Shown here: piece by piece, positions 27,913-36,548 of the stretch
Numbering within the stretch: the first letter of the stretch is position 1
Layout: every line of letters starts with the position of its first letter
Origin: Vicingaceae bacterium
GTDB taxonomy: Bacteria; Bacteroidota; Bacteroidia; Flavobacteriales_E; Vicingaceae
Assembly: GCA_028336925.1 (NCBI GenBank)
Contig: JAOKVV010000001.1
Coordinates: 62,001-126,000, forward strand
DNA: 64,000 nt
Reading direction: 5' to 3'
The notes under the pieces: model-generated
What the model was told of the DNA's origin: nothing
The model's input: the letters and a program-made list of their open reading frames with translations, nothing else
The model's database searches: none
Translations under genes and position numbers: made by a program

Positions 27913-28644
27913 ATGAACTTAAAGTACATAGCCTTATTTACCTGTATACTCGTTTTCGCTTCATGCGGATCAAAGAATGATTCCAATCAGAATGACAATT
28001 CTGAAGTGAAAGTAGCTGGAGCCATGAAAAATGTAATGTGGAAAGGCGAATTAGGCAGCGTAATATCTCTAGATACCATCACCAATCGAAAAGGGCTATT
28101 TGGTATTGGACCATTAGCGTATCTAAAAGGAGAGATATTACTTTTAAATGGTCGTGCATATGTTTCAAGAATCCAGGATGATGGAACGCCTACAGTCAAT
28201 ATTGAGGAAAATGTAAATGCTCCTTTCTTTGTGTATGCGAATCAGAATGATTGGAAAGAGATTATCTTACCGGAGAATGTTGTTGGGATCTCTGCTATTG
28301 AAGACTTTGTGGCACGGCAAACAAAAGATGTTACTGAGCCATTTGTATTTAAAATTCATGGAACTGCATTAAAAGCAACATATCATATACAGAATTTAGC
28401 TGATGGCAGTGTGGTTACAAATCCTGATGAGGCCCATGCAGGTCAACAATCCTTTAAAATCTTTAATAAAAAAGTGGTTATCATCGGCTTTTACTCAAAA
28501 AATCATCAAGGAATTTTTACACATCATGATTCCAATATGCATCTACATGTAATTACATCCGATTGGAAGCATATGGGGCATTTAGATGAACTTACTTTAG
28601 ATGTTCAGTCAGGAACACTGCTTTTGCCATCAGAACTGCCTTAA
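27913..28644 (+). CDS. budA: Acetolactate decarboxylase, lipoprotein form
   Basis: A 243-residue protein of the alpha-acetolactate decarboxylase family, which makes acetoin from 2-acetolactate. The zinc ligands are visible as H210 and H212 (MHLHV) and H223 (GHLDEL). This 2/11 spacing is the same as in the Brevibacillus enzyme as I recall it. The family block GFYSKNHQGIFTHHD is also intact. Unusually, the protein starts with a lipoprotein signal (LVFASC-GSKN), so it should be anchored in the envelope rather than cytosolic. No acetolactate synthase or acetoin gene is nearby. It stands alone after the atp terminator. Confidence 0.88.
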   Translation: MNLKYIALFTCILVFASCGSKNDSNQNDNSEVKVAGAMKNVMWKGELGSVISLDTITNRKGLFGIGPLAYLKGEILLLNGRAYVSRIQDDGTPTVNIEENVNAPFFVYANQNDWKEIILPENVVGISAIEDFVARQTKDVTEPFVFKIHGTALKATYHIQNLADGSVVTNPDEAHAGQQSFKIFNKKVVIIGFYSKNHQGIFTHHDSNMHLHVITSDWKHMGHLDELTLDVQSGTLLLPSELP

Positions 28645-28724
28645 TGAAGCAGAAAAACTACAACTTTATATATTTAATGCTGTTAACTTTAACAAATGCG
28701 AACCACACAATTAATCTGTAGTAT

Positions 28725-29045
28725 ATGCTAAAGTACTTGCGTTATTTTCTATCTATTGTATTAATTCTTGCTCTTTTATTAGCATTTACAAAACCAAATG
28801 AACAGGATTTTTTAGATCAGGTTGTTAATGATTATGGTCAAATTCATGGGAACGATGATCTAACCCGCTCTGATTTGGAAAGATTGGGCACAACCCACTA
28901 TTCTTCACACCTTTTTGCAAGTTCATACACCTACCAATTTGGTGCAATTAATGTGCAATACATTGGTTTATTAGGTCGTATTTATTACCAAGGGTTTGAA
29001 GATAAAGCGGAAGAAAAGGTTAGTTCTGAAAGTATAGATGTTTAA
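28725..29045 (+). CDS. Small membrane-anchored protein, DUF4359-like
   Basis: A 106-residue protein with one N-terminal hydrophobic segment (residues 5-21, LRYFLSIVLILALLLAF) followed by a short polar domain containing TKPNEQDFLDQV and IGLLGRIYYQG. The arrangement recalls small DUF4359-type proteins, but I am not certain of the family. It has no Cys or catalytic motif. It is followed 13 bases later by the DUF2237 gene and may be co-transcribed with it. Function is unknown. Confidence 0.65.
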   Translation: MLKYLRYFLSIVLILALLLAFTKPNEQDFLDQVVNDYGQIHGNDDLTRSDLERLGTTHYSSHLFASSYTYQFGAINVQYIGLLGRIYYQGFEDKAEEKVSSESIDV

Positions 29046-29058
29046 TTAGTTATAGATT

Positions 29059-29433
29059 ATGGATAAAGCTTTGAATGTTTTGGGGAGCAATTTGATAGAT
29101 TGCAGTGTATCTCCTATGACTGGCTTTTACAGAGATGGGTGCTGTAAAACAGGAGCAGAGGATTTTGGTACCCATACAGTTTGTGCCCAAATGACAGAGG
29201 AGTTTTTAACGTACACCAAGTCAAAGGGGAATGATCTTTCTACACCTATTCCTGTATATAATTTTCCAGGACTAAAGGTGGGCGACTTTTGGTGTTTATG
29301 TGCTTTTAGATGGAAAGAAGCTTTTGAAGCAGGAAAAGCACCTAATGTAAATCTGAATGCTACGCACGAAAAAACATTACAATTTATTAAGCTAGAGGAC
29401 CTAAAAAAGCATACCATTGAGAACGTTGATTGA
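29059..29433 (+). CDS. DUF2237 family protein
   Basis: A 124-residue soluble protein matching DUF2237 over its full length. The block NVLGSNLIDCSVSPMTGFYRDG-CC opens the domain, GTHTVCAQMTEEFL follows, and GDFWCLCAFRW-EA-EAG-AP closes it. The many conserved Cys (about residues 15, 29, 30, 42, 79 and 81) suggest metal binding or redox chemistry, but no function is established to my knowledge. Its 3' end overlaps the next gene by 17 bases or fewer, depending on which TTG start is used there. Confidence 0.88.
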   Translation: MDKALNVLGSNLIDCSVSPMTGFYRDGCCKTGAEDFGTHTVCAQMTEEFLTYTKSKGNDLSTPIPVYNFPGLKVGDFWCLCAFRWKEAFEAGKAPNVNLNATHEKTLQFIKLEDLKKHTIENVD

Positions 29434-29995
29434 ATCTGATTTTTGCTTGGAGAAAATTTGGGAGGTTGTACAATTAGAATTTCAAAAAGCAACCACTGTA
29501 AAACGCCACTCATTTAGGTATGTCGTGTTATCATCTGCAAATAATGAGTCAGTTAATAGTAGGTGGGTGGTACTTAGAAGGTATACCGAAGGCGGTAGTT
29601 TCTTAATTTACACGGATGCTAGAAGTGAGAAAGTAAATAATTTTAAGGCGAATAGTTTAGTAAGTCTACTTTTTTTTAATGATCGAAAAGGTTTACAAGT
29701 TCGAGTAAATGGTAAAGTGATCACACATCACAAAAATGAACTGACTAAAAAGTATTGGCCTGGAGTAAAAGGGTTTAATGATCAATCGTATACCTCTGAA
29801 TTAGCTCCAGGAACACCAATTAAAAGTAAGGATGAAGCTTATAAATGGTCCTCTATTATGGATGACGAGAATTTTATGGTGTTAGAAATAGTTCCTAATA
29901 CTATTGAAGTATTACAATTAAATGGTTCAGAACACATTCGAGCTCAGTTTTCAGCAGATGGACAAAGTTTTGAAGGTACTTTTTTAGTGCCATAA
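29417..29995 (+). CDS. Pyridoxamine 5'-phosphate oxidase-family flavin protein
   Basis: A 192-residue protein of the PPOX split-barrel fold that binds FMN (blocks SRWVVLRRY, FLIYTDARSEKV, LQVRVNGKV). It resembles the Alr4036-type branch more than true PdxH because the PdxH C-terminal substrate motif is missing. There is no ATG before the domain: TTG codons at 29417 and 29426 are the candidate starts, both inside the end of the DUF2237 gene. That overlap implies translational coupling. The redox substrate is unknown. Confidence 0.8.
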   Translation: MRTLIESDFCLEKIWEVVQLEFQKATTVKRHSFRYVVLSSANNESVNSRWVVLRRYTEGGSFLIYTDARSEKVNNFKANSLVSLLFFNDRKGLQVRVNGKVITHHKNELTKKYWPGVKGFNDQSYTSELAPGTPIKSKDEAYKWSSIMDDENFMVLEIVPNTIEVLQLNGSEHIRAQFSADGQSFEGTFLVP

Positions 29996-30035
29996 GTTGG
30001 GTAAAAAGTATTTATTTGTTAATTGTGTAGTTTTT

Positions 30036-30050
30036 AACCTCTAGAGGGTT
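30036..30050 (+). terminator. Possible terminator after the PPOX gene
   Basis: AACCTCTAGAGGGTT forms a short hairpin centred on the palindrome CCTCTAGAGG and is followed by TTAC. The stem is short and the T-run weak, so this is tentative. Confidence 0.3.
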
Positions 30051-30106
30051 TTACAATCGGTGATTTTAATCTTCATTACCCCAACTAAAATCATAAATTT
30101 GAATTA

Positions 30107-33100
30107 ATGAGCAATGGGTTTACTTTATATCGTTGGGGAGTTCTGATAGCAGTGGTATTGACTGTTTTATTGGTTATTCCAAGCAGTTGGTATAATGTTC
30201 AATATGCTGACAAGCAGTTTGAAGTTGCGCAAAACTCATTCTATCAATTAGAGGAAGAGACGAATTCAAATCTTAATGTTATTCTTTCATCTGCTGATTT
30301 TACTCAATTATTTCAAACGAACGAGCTAACGAAGAAAGGCATTACATACTTATTGTATGAAAATAAAAAACTGGTTTATTGGTCGGATGATAAAGTAAGT
30401 GCGGATTATGAAAAATTAGCAAATCATAAAGGCCGTGTAATAGAGACCGGAACTGGTTTCTATTATTTGATATCCAAATCTGTGGATAATCGAATGGCCA
30501 TAGGAGCTATCCTAGTACAACAGAAATTTCATCATGAAAATAATTATTTAAGAGAAGGCTTTGTACTCAGTGGTGGGCTAGATGAAGGATTTAATTTTAC
30601 ACCTAGTTTAGATGGAGATAGAATAATAAAAAATACGGCAGATGAAACAATCTTTTCTCTGCAAGTCGATCCCTTTTTTAGAGGGTATAGTGGGACCTAT
30701 AATGTTAAAGCCATTTTATTCTTTTTAACAGTTCTGCTAGTTTCCATCCTATTAATCATTCATTTTAAAAGGGAACCACTTTATTCAGCTTCCATTTTTT
30801 TACTCTTATTGCTGGCTCGCGTATTTTTTATTCAAGCGCATGCACCGTTTTTTTTATATCAAACTACTCTTTTTAGTCCTACAATTTTAGCCATCAATAA
30901 TTGGTTTCCTAACTTGGGTGATAGTTTGATTAATATGATGTTACTGCTTTTCTTCAGTATTACTTTAACATCATTTTTAAAAAATATTCGACTAACGAGC
31001 CTTATTTATTCCATTGCAATTGGTATTATATTTTACGCAGCTTTTGGAACCACCTCACTTTTTAGAGGCTTAGTAATTGATTCAACTGTAAGCTTTGATC
31101 TCACCAACCTGTTTCAATTGACTATTTTCAGTTATATAGGGTTACTTGTGATTGCAATCGGGTTTTATGGGATTTTCTATGCCCTTAATCAATTGATTTC
31201 ATTTTCCAAACTATCAACTAAACAGCTTGTAATAGTTGCCATAATCTTATCAATTCTCAATTATGCCGTTCAATATAGTATGGGTGAACGTAATATTTTG
31301 TTTATCAATTGGCCACTTATTTTATACCTATTTATATCGCTTGTAAGCCGCAAATATTTAGGGCGTTATAATTTAACACGAGCATTATTTCTTATATTAA
31401 TCTTAGGCAGTATAGGGTCATATATTTTAGTTCATCAAACTGCGCTTAAAGATCGACGTGCTATGGTGGTTCTAGCTCAAAAATTAGCCGAAGAAAAAGA
31501 CCCAATAGCAGAGTATCTTTTTGAAAGAGAAATAGATAAAATAAAGTCAGACACTACCTTTTTAAGAAAGATTAAAACTTATTGGTTGCAACCAGAAGAG
31601 ATTGATGAATATATACTAAATGAATATTTCAATGGTTATTGGGAAGGTTTTGAATTCCAATTTACGTTTTGTACTGCCACCGATGAATTATTGATTCAAC
31701 CTGATAATCAACGTATGCCCTGCGAAGATTTTTTTGATCAGCGTATAGCTACAGAAGGAAATCCTACTGGAGCTTTTTCATTGTTTCAGATGCAAAGTGA
31801 GACAGGTAGAATATCTTATCTGAGTAAAATTAAATTTCAATTAGACACCTCCGAGATATTATTATTTGCTGAATTTAATAACAAGCGATTCAATCAAAAT
31901 GAAGGGTATCCTGAATTGCTGTTAGCACAAAAAGAAATTAGTCGCTCAATTGATCTAAAGTACTTTTCTTTTGCTAAGTATGAAGATGGGAAGCTAACTT
32001 CTAGTGTTGGAGAATTTGAATTTAATGCATTATTAGCCCAACTTAATATTGCAGAGGGAGCATTTAGCAAAAGCAAATTAAATTACCGCGATGTATTGCA
32101 TTATAGAGTAAATGAATCGACTGTTATTCAATTAGTTTCTCCCGCTAATAATTTGTTAGATCGGTTTACTGCTTTTGCTTATCTATTTACTTTTCTCGCA
32201 ATTGTTTTATTTATAATCGCATTAGTTCTTCCGGGTTTTCCAATTCATATTTCATGGCGGATCAATGATTTTACCACTAAAATTCAGTTATTTATCGTCG
32301 GAATTTTATTGGTGTCAATAGGTTCGTTCAGTGTTGCTTCTACCTATTACATTAAACAGCAATATAGAATTAAGAATGAAAAAAATATAGCAGAAAAGCT
32401 GCGGTCGGTTCTAATTGAGGTGAACCAAAAGCTGGGTTCAGAGACTGTTTTAGACGAGGCCTTATCTGATTACATGACGAATACGTTGATTAAATTTTCG
32501 AACGTATTTTATACCGACATCAATTTATATGGCTCAGATGGTGAGTTAATTGCCACCTCAAGGTCAGAGATATTTGATATTGGGTTAAAAGCGAGCATTA
32601 TGGACGATGCTGCATTTAATGCAATGGCCATTGAAAAGAAGCAACTTTACATTAATAATGAGCGAATTGGGGGATTGAATTATTTATCGGCCTACGTGCC
32701 ATTTTATAATTTAGAAGGTAACTTCTTAGCTTATTTGAATCTGCCTTACTTTGCTAAACAGAATGAGTTAGAAGCAGAAATAGCTAGTTTTTTAGTGAGT
32801 AGTGTCAATATTTACGTGCTTATTTTCGCTTTTTCTATTATACTTTCGGTCTTGTTTGGTAATTACATCTCTCAGCCATTAAGGTTATTAAGAGAAAAAA
32901 TTGCGATGCTAAATATTGGTGCATCCAATGAATTAATTAAGTGGGAAGGCACCGATGAGATTGGTAGTTTAGTAAAGGAATACAATCGGATGGTGGTAAA
33001 ATTAGCCGATAGTGTGGATGTATTAGCTAGATCAGAGCGGGCCGGCGCATGGAAGGAAATGGCGAAACAAGTGGCTCATGAGATTAAGAATCCGCTTACG

Positions 33101-33712
33101 CCGATGAAATTGAGTATTCAATACCTAAAGCGGGCCTCTGATGATCAACGGCAAGATTTGCCCGAGCGGATAGATAAAACCACAGAAACATTGATCCAGC
33201 AAATTGATGCATTGGCTCAAATAGCCGATGAATTTTCAGATTTTGCTAAAATGCCCGAGCCTAAGAAGCAAGCGATAGACTTCTTACCCATTTTATCGAA
33301 TGCTGTTAATTTATATGATGAGTTAGAAAGCATCACCTTATCGACTGAGTTAAAATCAACCAAAGTTTTAGCGGATAAAGATCAATTACTGCGTGTGTTT
33401 AACAATATTATAAAGAATGGATTTCAATCGGTTCCTGAGGGCAGAAAACCGCAAATAAAAATTACAGTGACACTAGATAGTTCTAGCAATCAATTTATAA
33501 TTAAAATACAAGATAATGGGCAAGGGATAGTAAAAGAAGATTACGACCGTATTTTCGTTCCCAACTTTACATCTAAATCAAGTGGAATGGGATTAGGATT
33601 AGCGATTGTAAAAAATGTAGTGGAGCAGTCGAATGGGCAAGTTTATTTTGAAACTGAACTCGGAGTTGGCACTACTTTTATCATTTCATTGCCCCGATTA
33701 GCTGAAGAATAA
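30107..33712 (+). CDS. Large multi-pass sensor histidine kinase (NtrY-like)
   Basis: A 1201-residue kinase. One membrane helix at residues 11-29 precedes a ~170-residue extracytoplasmic domain. About eight helices span 200-450, a second soluble region runs to about 690, two helices follow (about 692-752), then a third soluble region and a last helix near 905-925. Next come HAMP (925-978), the dimerisation domain with H991 in VAHEIKNPLTPMKLS, and the ATPase domain with N1100/N1104 (NNIIKNGFQSV) and glycine boxes DNGQGI and GMGLGLAIVKN. The core resembles NtrY-type nitrogen/redox kinases. No response regulator is adjacent. TAAATTTG at 30094-30101 would give an almost leaderless mRNA. Confidence 0.88.
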   Translation: MSNGFTLYRWGVLIAVVLTVLLVIPSSWYNVQYADKQFEVAQNSFYQLEEETNSNLNVILSSADFTQLFQTNELTKKGITYLLYENKKLVYWSDDKVSADYEKLANHKGRVIETGTGFYYLISKSVDNRMAIGAILVQQKFHHENNYLREGFVLSGGLDEGFNFTPSLDGDRIIKNTADETIFSLQVDPFFRGYSGTYNVKAILFFLTVLLVSILLIIHFKREPLYSASIFLLLLLARVFFIQAHAPFFLYQTTLFSPTILAINNWFPNLGDSLINMMLLLFFSITLTSFLKNIRLTSLIYSIAIGIIFYAAFGTTSLFRGLVIDSTVSFDLTNLFQLTIFSYIGLLVIAIGFYGIFYALNQLISFSKLSTKQLVIVAIILSILNYAVQYSMGERNILFINWPLILYLFISLVSRKYLGRYNLTRALFLILILGSIGSYILVHQTALKDRRAMVVLAQKLAEEKDPIAEYLFEREIDKIKSDTTFLRKIKTYWLQPEEIDEYILNEYFNGYWEGFEFQFTFCTATDELLIQPDNQRMPCEDFFDQRIATEGNPTGAFSLFQMQSETGRISYLSKIKFQLDTSEILLFAEFNNKRFNQNEGYPELLLAQKEISRSIDLKYFSFAKYEDGKLTSSVGEFEFNALLAQLNIAEGAFSKSKLNYRDVLHYRVNESTVIQLVSPANNLLDRFTAFAYLFTFLAIVLFIIALVLPGFPIHISWRINDFTTKIQLFIVGILLVSIGSFSVASTYYIKQQYRIKNEKNIAEKLRSVLIEVNQKLGSETVLDEALSDYMTNTLIKFSNVFYTDINLYGSDGELIATSRSEIFDIGLKASIMDDAAFNAMAIEKKQLYINNERIGGLNYLSAYVPFYNLEGNFLAYLNLPYFAKQNELEAEIASFLVSSVNIYVLIFAFSIILSVLFGNYISQPLRLLREKIAMLNIGASNELIKWEGTDEIGSLVKEYNRMVVKLADSVDVLARSERAGAWKEMAKQVAHEIKNPLTPMKLSIQYLKRASDDQRQDLPERIDKTTETLIQQIDALAQIADEFSDFAKMPEPKKQAIDFLPILSNAVNLYDELESITLSTELKSTKVLADKDQLLRVFNNIIKNGFQSVPEGRKPQIKITVTLDSSSNQFIIKIQDNGQGIVKEDYDRIFVPNFTSKSSGMGLGLAIVKNVVEQSNGQVYFETELGVGTTFIISLPRLAEE

Positions 33713-33716
33713 ATAA

Positions 33717-33724
33717 TACTTTTG
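33717..33724 (+). promoter_or_regulatory. -7 box for the crotonase gene
   Basis: TACTTTTG matches TAnnTTTG and sits 16 bases before the ATG at 33741, right after the kinase stop. The nearest upstream TTG gives a 25-base spacer, longer than ideal. Confidence 0.4.
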
Positions 33725-33740
33725 AAAAAAATAACATAAA

Positions 33741-34520
33741 ATGGCCGAAAATATTTTAGTAGAGAATGATGGCTCTGTTCAACTAATCACCATCAACCGT
33801 CCGGACAAATTAAATGCGCTGAATAAGCAAACCATTCAAGAGATCGGCGATGCTGTAAGGACGGCAGACGCTAGCAAGGAAGTAACCGCAATTATTATCA
33901 CAGGTTCTGGCGAAAAAGCATTTGTAGCAGGAGCTGATATTTCTGAATTTGCTAATTTTAGCGGAGTTGAAGGCGGCGTGCTAAGTCAGCAAGGACAAAA
34001 TACTTTATTTAACGTAGTAGAAAAATGTCAAACTCCTGTAATTGCTGCTGTAAATGGATTTGCTTTAGGTGGTGGGTTGGAATTGGCCATGAGTTGTCAC
34101 ATTCGTATTGCATCAGATAACGCAAAAATGGGATTGCCAGAAGTTACACTAGGAGTAATTCCTGGATATGGAGGTACACAGCGTTTGGCGCAATTAGCAG
34201 GCAAAGGTAAAGCAATGGAATTAATCATGACAGCAGCTATGATTGATGCCAACGAGGCGCACCGAATTGGTTTGGTAAATCAAGTTACTACGCAAGAAGA
34301 ACTGTTGGAAACAGCCAAAAAAATGGCGCACAAAATTTCAAGAAATTCATCGGTGGCTATTAGTAAGGCAATACAAGCGATAAATGATGGTTATAGAGAT
34401 GGCGTAGATGGATTTGAATCGGAAATTAAGCATTTCGGTGATTGTTTTGAAACAGCAGACTTTAAAGAAGGAACGACCGCTTTTCTAGAAAAAAGAAAGC
34501 CTAACTTTCCAGGCAATTAA
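33741..34520 (+). CDS. Enoyl-CoA hydratase/isomerase (crotonase) family protein
   Basis: A 259-residue cytosolic enzyme that hydrates enoyl-CoA esters, probably crotonyl-CoA-type short chains. The oxyanion-hole segments are AFVAGADISEF and NGFALGGGLELAM. The two catalytic Glu residues of true hydratases are in GGGLELAM and LPEVTLGVIPG. The signature GYGGTQRL follows. The length is normal. The context is not a beta-oxidation cluster; it stands between the kinase and the envelope block and may have its own promoter. A role in fatty-acid or amino-acid breakdown is likely. Confidence 0.92.
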   Translation: MAENILVENDGSVQLITINRPDKLNALNKQTIQEIGDAVRTADASKEVTAIIITGSGEKAFVAGADISEFANFSGVEGGVLSQQGQNTLFNVVEKCQTPVIAAVNGFALGGGLELAMSCHIRIASDNAKMGLPEVTLGVIPGYGGTQRLAQLAGKGKAMELIMTAAMIDANEAHRIGLVNQVTTQEELLETAKKMAHKISRNSSVAISKAIQAINDGYRDGVDGFESEIKHFGDCFETADFKEGTTAFLEKRKPNFPGN

Positions 34521-34556
34521 TTGAGATTTTTATGAGCTTATTCCCACATAATTAAG

Positions 34557-36041
34557 ATGAATCCATTAAAAAAACTAGCAGGTCAAACCGCTATTTATGG
34601 ATTGCCAAGTATCGTTGGTCGTTTATTAAATTATGTGTTGGTGCCCATACATACCGCTGTTTTTCTCCCTGATAAATTTGGGGTAATTATAGAAATGTAC
34701 GCCTATGTATCATTTTTGGTAATACTGTTAACTTACGGAATGGAAACAGCCTTTTTTAGATTCAATTCTAAAGAAGAAATTAATAAAGATGAAGTTTTTA
34801 CGACCACTGTTTTAGCATTAATAGCTACCACGGTGATTTTTATTACCACAGCCTATATATTTGCACAAAAAATAGCCAATTTTATTAGCTATCCAGATAA
34901 CGCAGAATATGTTATATGGTTTGCATTCATTGTAGGATTAGATGCTATTTCTTCTATTCCATTAGCCAAATTACGCGATCAAAATAGGGCGTCGTATTTC
35001 GCTATGGTCAATTTGGTGTCTATTTTCTTAAATGTAGGATTAAATATTTTCTGGATTGGTTACTGTATTCCTGCTTACCATGAAGGAGTTTCTAACATTT
35101 TTACCGAGTACTTTTTCACACCTACTATTGGTGTAGGATATGTTTTTATAGCCAATCTTTTTGCTTCTGCGCTTAAGTTTCTATTGCTTTCACCAATTAT
35201 ATTGAAAGTAAAATGGAAAGTTGATTTTGGGCTACTCAAAAGAATGTTGAGTTATGGGTGGCCCATTTTAGTAGGAAGCTTGGCGATAATTGTCAATGAA
35301 AATGCAGATAAAATATTAGTAAAATGGTTGTTAAAGGATGAAATTGGAGTAGATGCTGCCACTGCAGAAGCCGGAATTTACGGAGCATGTTATAAAATAT
35401 CTATCATCATCACCATTTTTATACAGGCATTCAAATATGCAGCTGAGCCCTTTTTCTTTAATCAATCTAAAGAGCAAGATGCTACTAAATCCTACGCTTT
35501 GGTGATGAAATACTTTGTAATTGTCTGCTCGTTTATTTTTCTTGGAGTTATGCTTTACATGGATATTATCAAGCACTTTGTCCGAAATGAAGAATATTGG
35601 GTAGGCTTAGGTGTAGTTCCTTTTTTATTGTTGGCCAATATCTTTTTAGGAATTTTTTATAACCTTTCTATTTGGTATAAATTAAGCGGAAAAACGCGCT
35701 ACGGAGCTGCTATTTCATTAATTGGAGCAACCATTACCATTGTATTAAACCTTATTTTAATTCCACGAGTTGGCTATTTGGGTTCTGCTGTTACTACGTT
35801 GATTTGTTATGCTACCATGGTCGTGATTTCATATTACTTAGGCCAGAAGTATTTCCCTGTAAACTATCCTGTTAAACGAATCCTTATTTATCTTACAGCA
35901 GCCTTATTGCTTTATTTCGGCTCTACTTTTATGTCGATTGATTCTCAGTTCGTTTTATATGGCATTAATCTTCTTTTTTTAGCCGCCTATATTGGGTTAG
36001 TAATCATTTTAGAAAAACCTAAAAAAGTTCTAATTTCGTAG
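34557..36041 (+). CDS. Oligosaccharide flippase family membrane protein (MOP superfamily)
   Basis: A 494-residue protein with about 14 membrane helices, as in Wzx-type flippases of the MATE/MOP superfamily that move lipid-linked sugars across the inner membrane. The first residues (NPLKKLAGQTAIYGLPSIVGRLLNYVLVP) are typical of the Bacteroidota branch, and a charged loop lies near the middle (KDEIGVDAATAEAG). It is the first gene of a rightward block with dut, a sugar nucleotidyltransferase, TPR and DUF4292 lipoproteins and an EnvC-like protein. The substrate is not known. Confidence 0.87.
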   Translation: MNPLKKLAGQTAIYGLPSIVGRLLNYVLVPIHTAVFLPDKFGVIIEMYAYVSFLVILLTYGMETAFFRFNSKEEINKDEVFTTTVLALIATTVIFITTAYIFAQKIANFISYPDNAEYVIWFAFIVGLDAISSIPLAKLRDQNRASYFAMVNLVSIFLNVGLNIFWIGYCIPAYHEGVSNIFTEYFFTPTIGVGYVFIANLFASALKFLLLSPIILKVKWKVDFGLLKRMLSYGWPILVGSLAIIVNENADKILVKWLLKDEIGVDAATAEAGIYGACYKISIIITIFIQAFKYAAEPFFFNQSKEQDATKSYALVMKYFVIVCSFIFLGVMLYMDIIKHFVRNEEYWVGLGVVPFLLLANIFLGIFYNLSIWYKLSGKTRYGAAISLIGATITIVLNLILIPRVGYLGSAVTTLICYATMVVISYYLGQKYFPVNYPVKRILIYLTAALLLYFGSTFMSIDSQFVLYGINLLFLAAYIGLVIILEKPKKVLIS

Positions 36042-36093
36042 AGTATTACTTCGTTTCATACATGAGAAAAATTCTCACAATCCTTCTAACTGA

Positions 36094-36528
36094 ATGAAGA
36101 TAAAAATTGTAAATCAATCAAAACACGCTTTGCCGGATTATGGGACTGCTGGAGCAGCAGGCGTAGATTTAAGGGCTAACATCGATACTCCTATTACATT
36201 AAACCCTTTAGAAAGAACACTCGTTCCCACAGGGCTTTTTATGGAAATACCCGTTGGATATGAAGCACAAGTGAGACCAAGAAGTGGTTTAGCTCTAAAA
36301 AAAGGAATCACTGTTCTAAACTCTCCTGGCACTATAGATGCCGATTATAGAGGAGAAATTCGAATAATTTTAGTCAACCTATCTAACGAACCTTTTGTAA
36401 TAGAAGACGGAGAACGAATAGCTCAAATGGTCATCGCTGCCCATGAACAGGCAGAATGGATTTCGGTAGAAAGCCTAGAAGATACTGAAAGAGGAACAGG
36501 CGGATTCGGAAGTACAGGTGTAAAATAA
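36094..36528 (+). CDS. dut: Deoxyuridine 5'-triphosphate nucleotidohydrolase
   Basis: A 144-residue trimeric dUTPase that converts dUTP to dUMP and so keeps uracil out of DNA. All five motifs are present: GAAGVDLRA, the [11 protein letters not shown] block, [11 protein letters not shown] with the catalytic Asp, ERIAQMVI, and the C-terminal P-loop-like [10 protein letters not shown]. The length is standard. It sits 52 bases after the flippase and 20 bases before the nucleotidyltransferase. Confidence 0.97.
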   Translation: MKIKIVNQSKHALPDYGTAGAAGVDLRANIDTPITLNPLERTLVPTGLFMEIPVGYEAQVRPRSGLALKKGITVLNSPGTIDADYRGEIRIILVNLSNEPFVIEDGERIAQMVIAAHEQAEWISVESLEDTERGTGGFGSTGVK

Positions 36529-36548
36529 GAAACTCTAAAAGACATTAT

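Noticed and set aside
30094-30101. TAAATTTG as a promoter for the large kinase
   Set aside because: It matches the -7 box, but the predicted transcript would have almost no leader and no -33 element is seen, so it is mentioned only under the gene.
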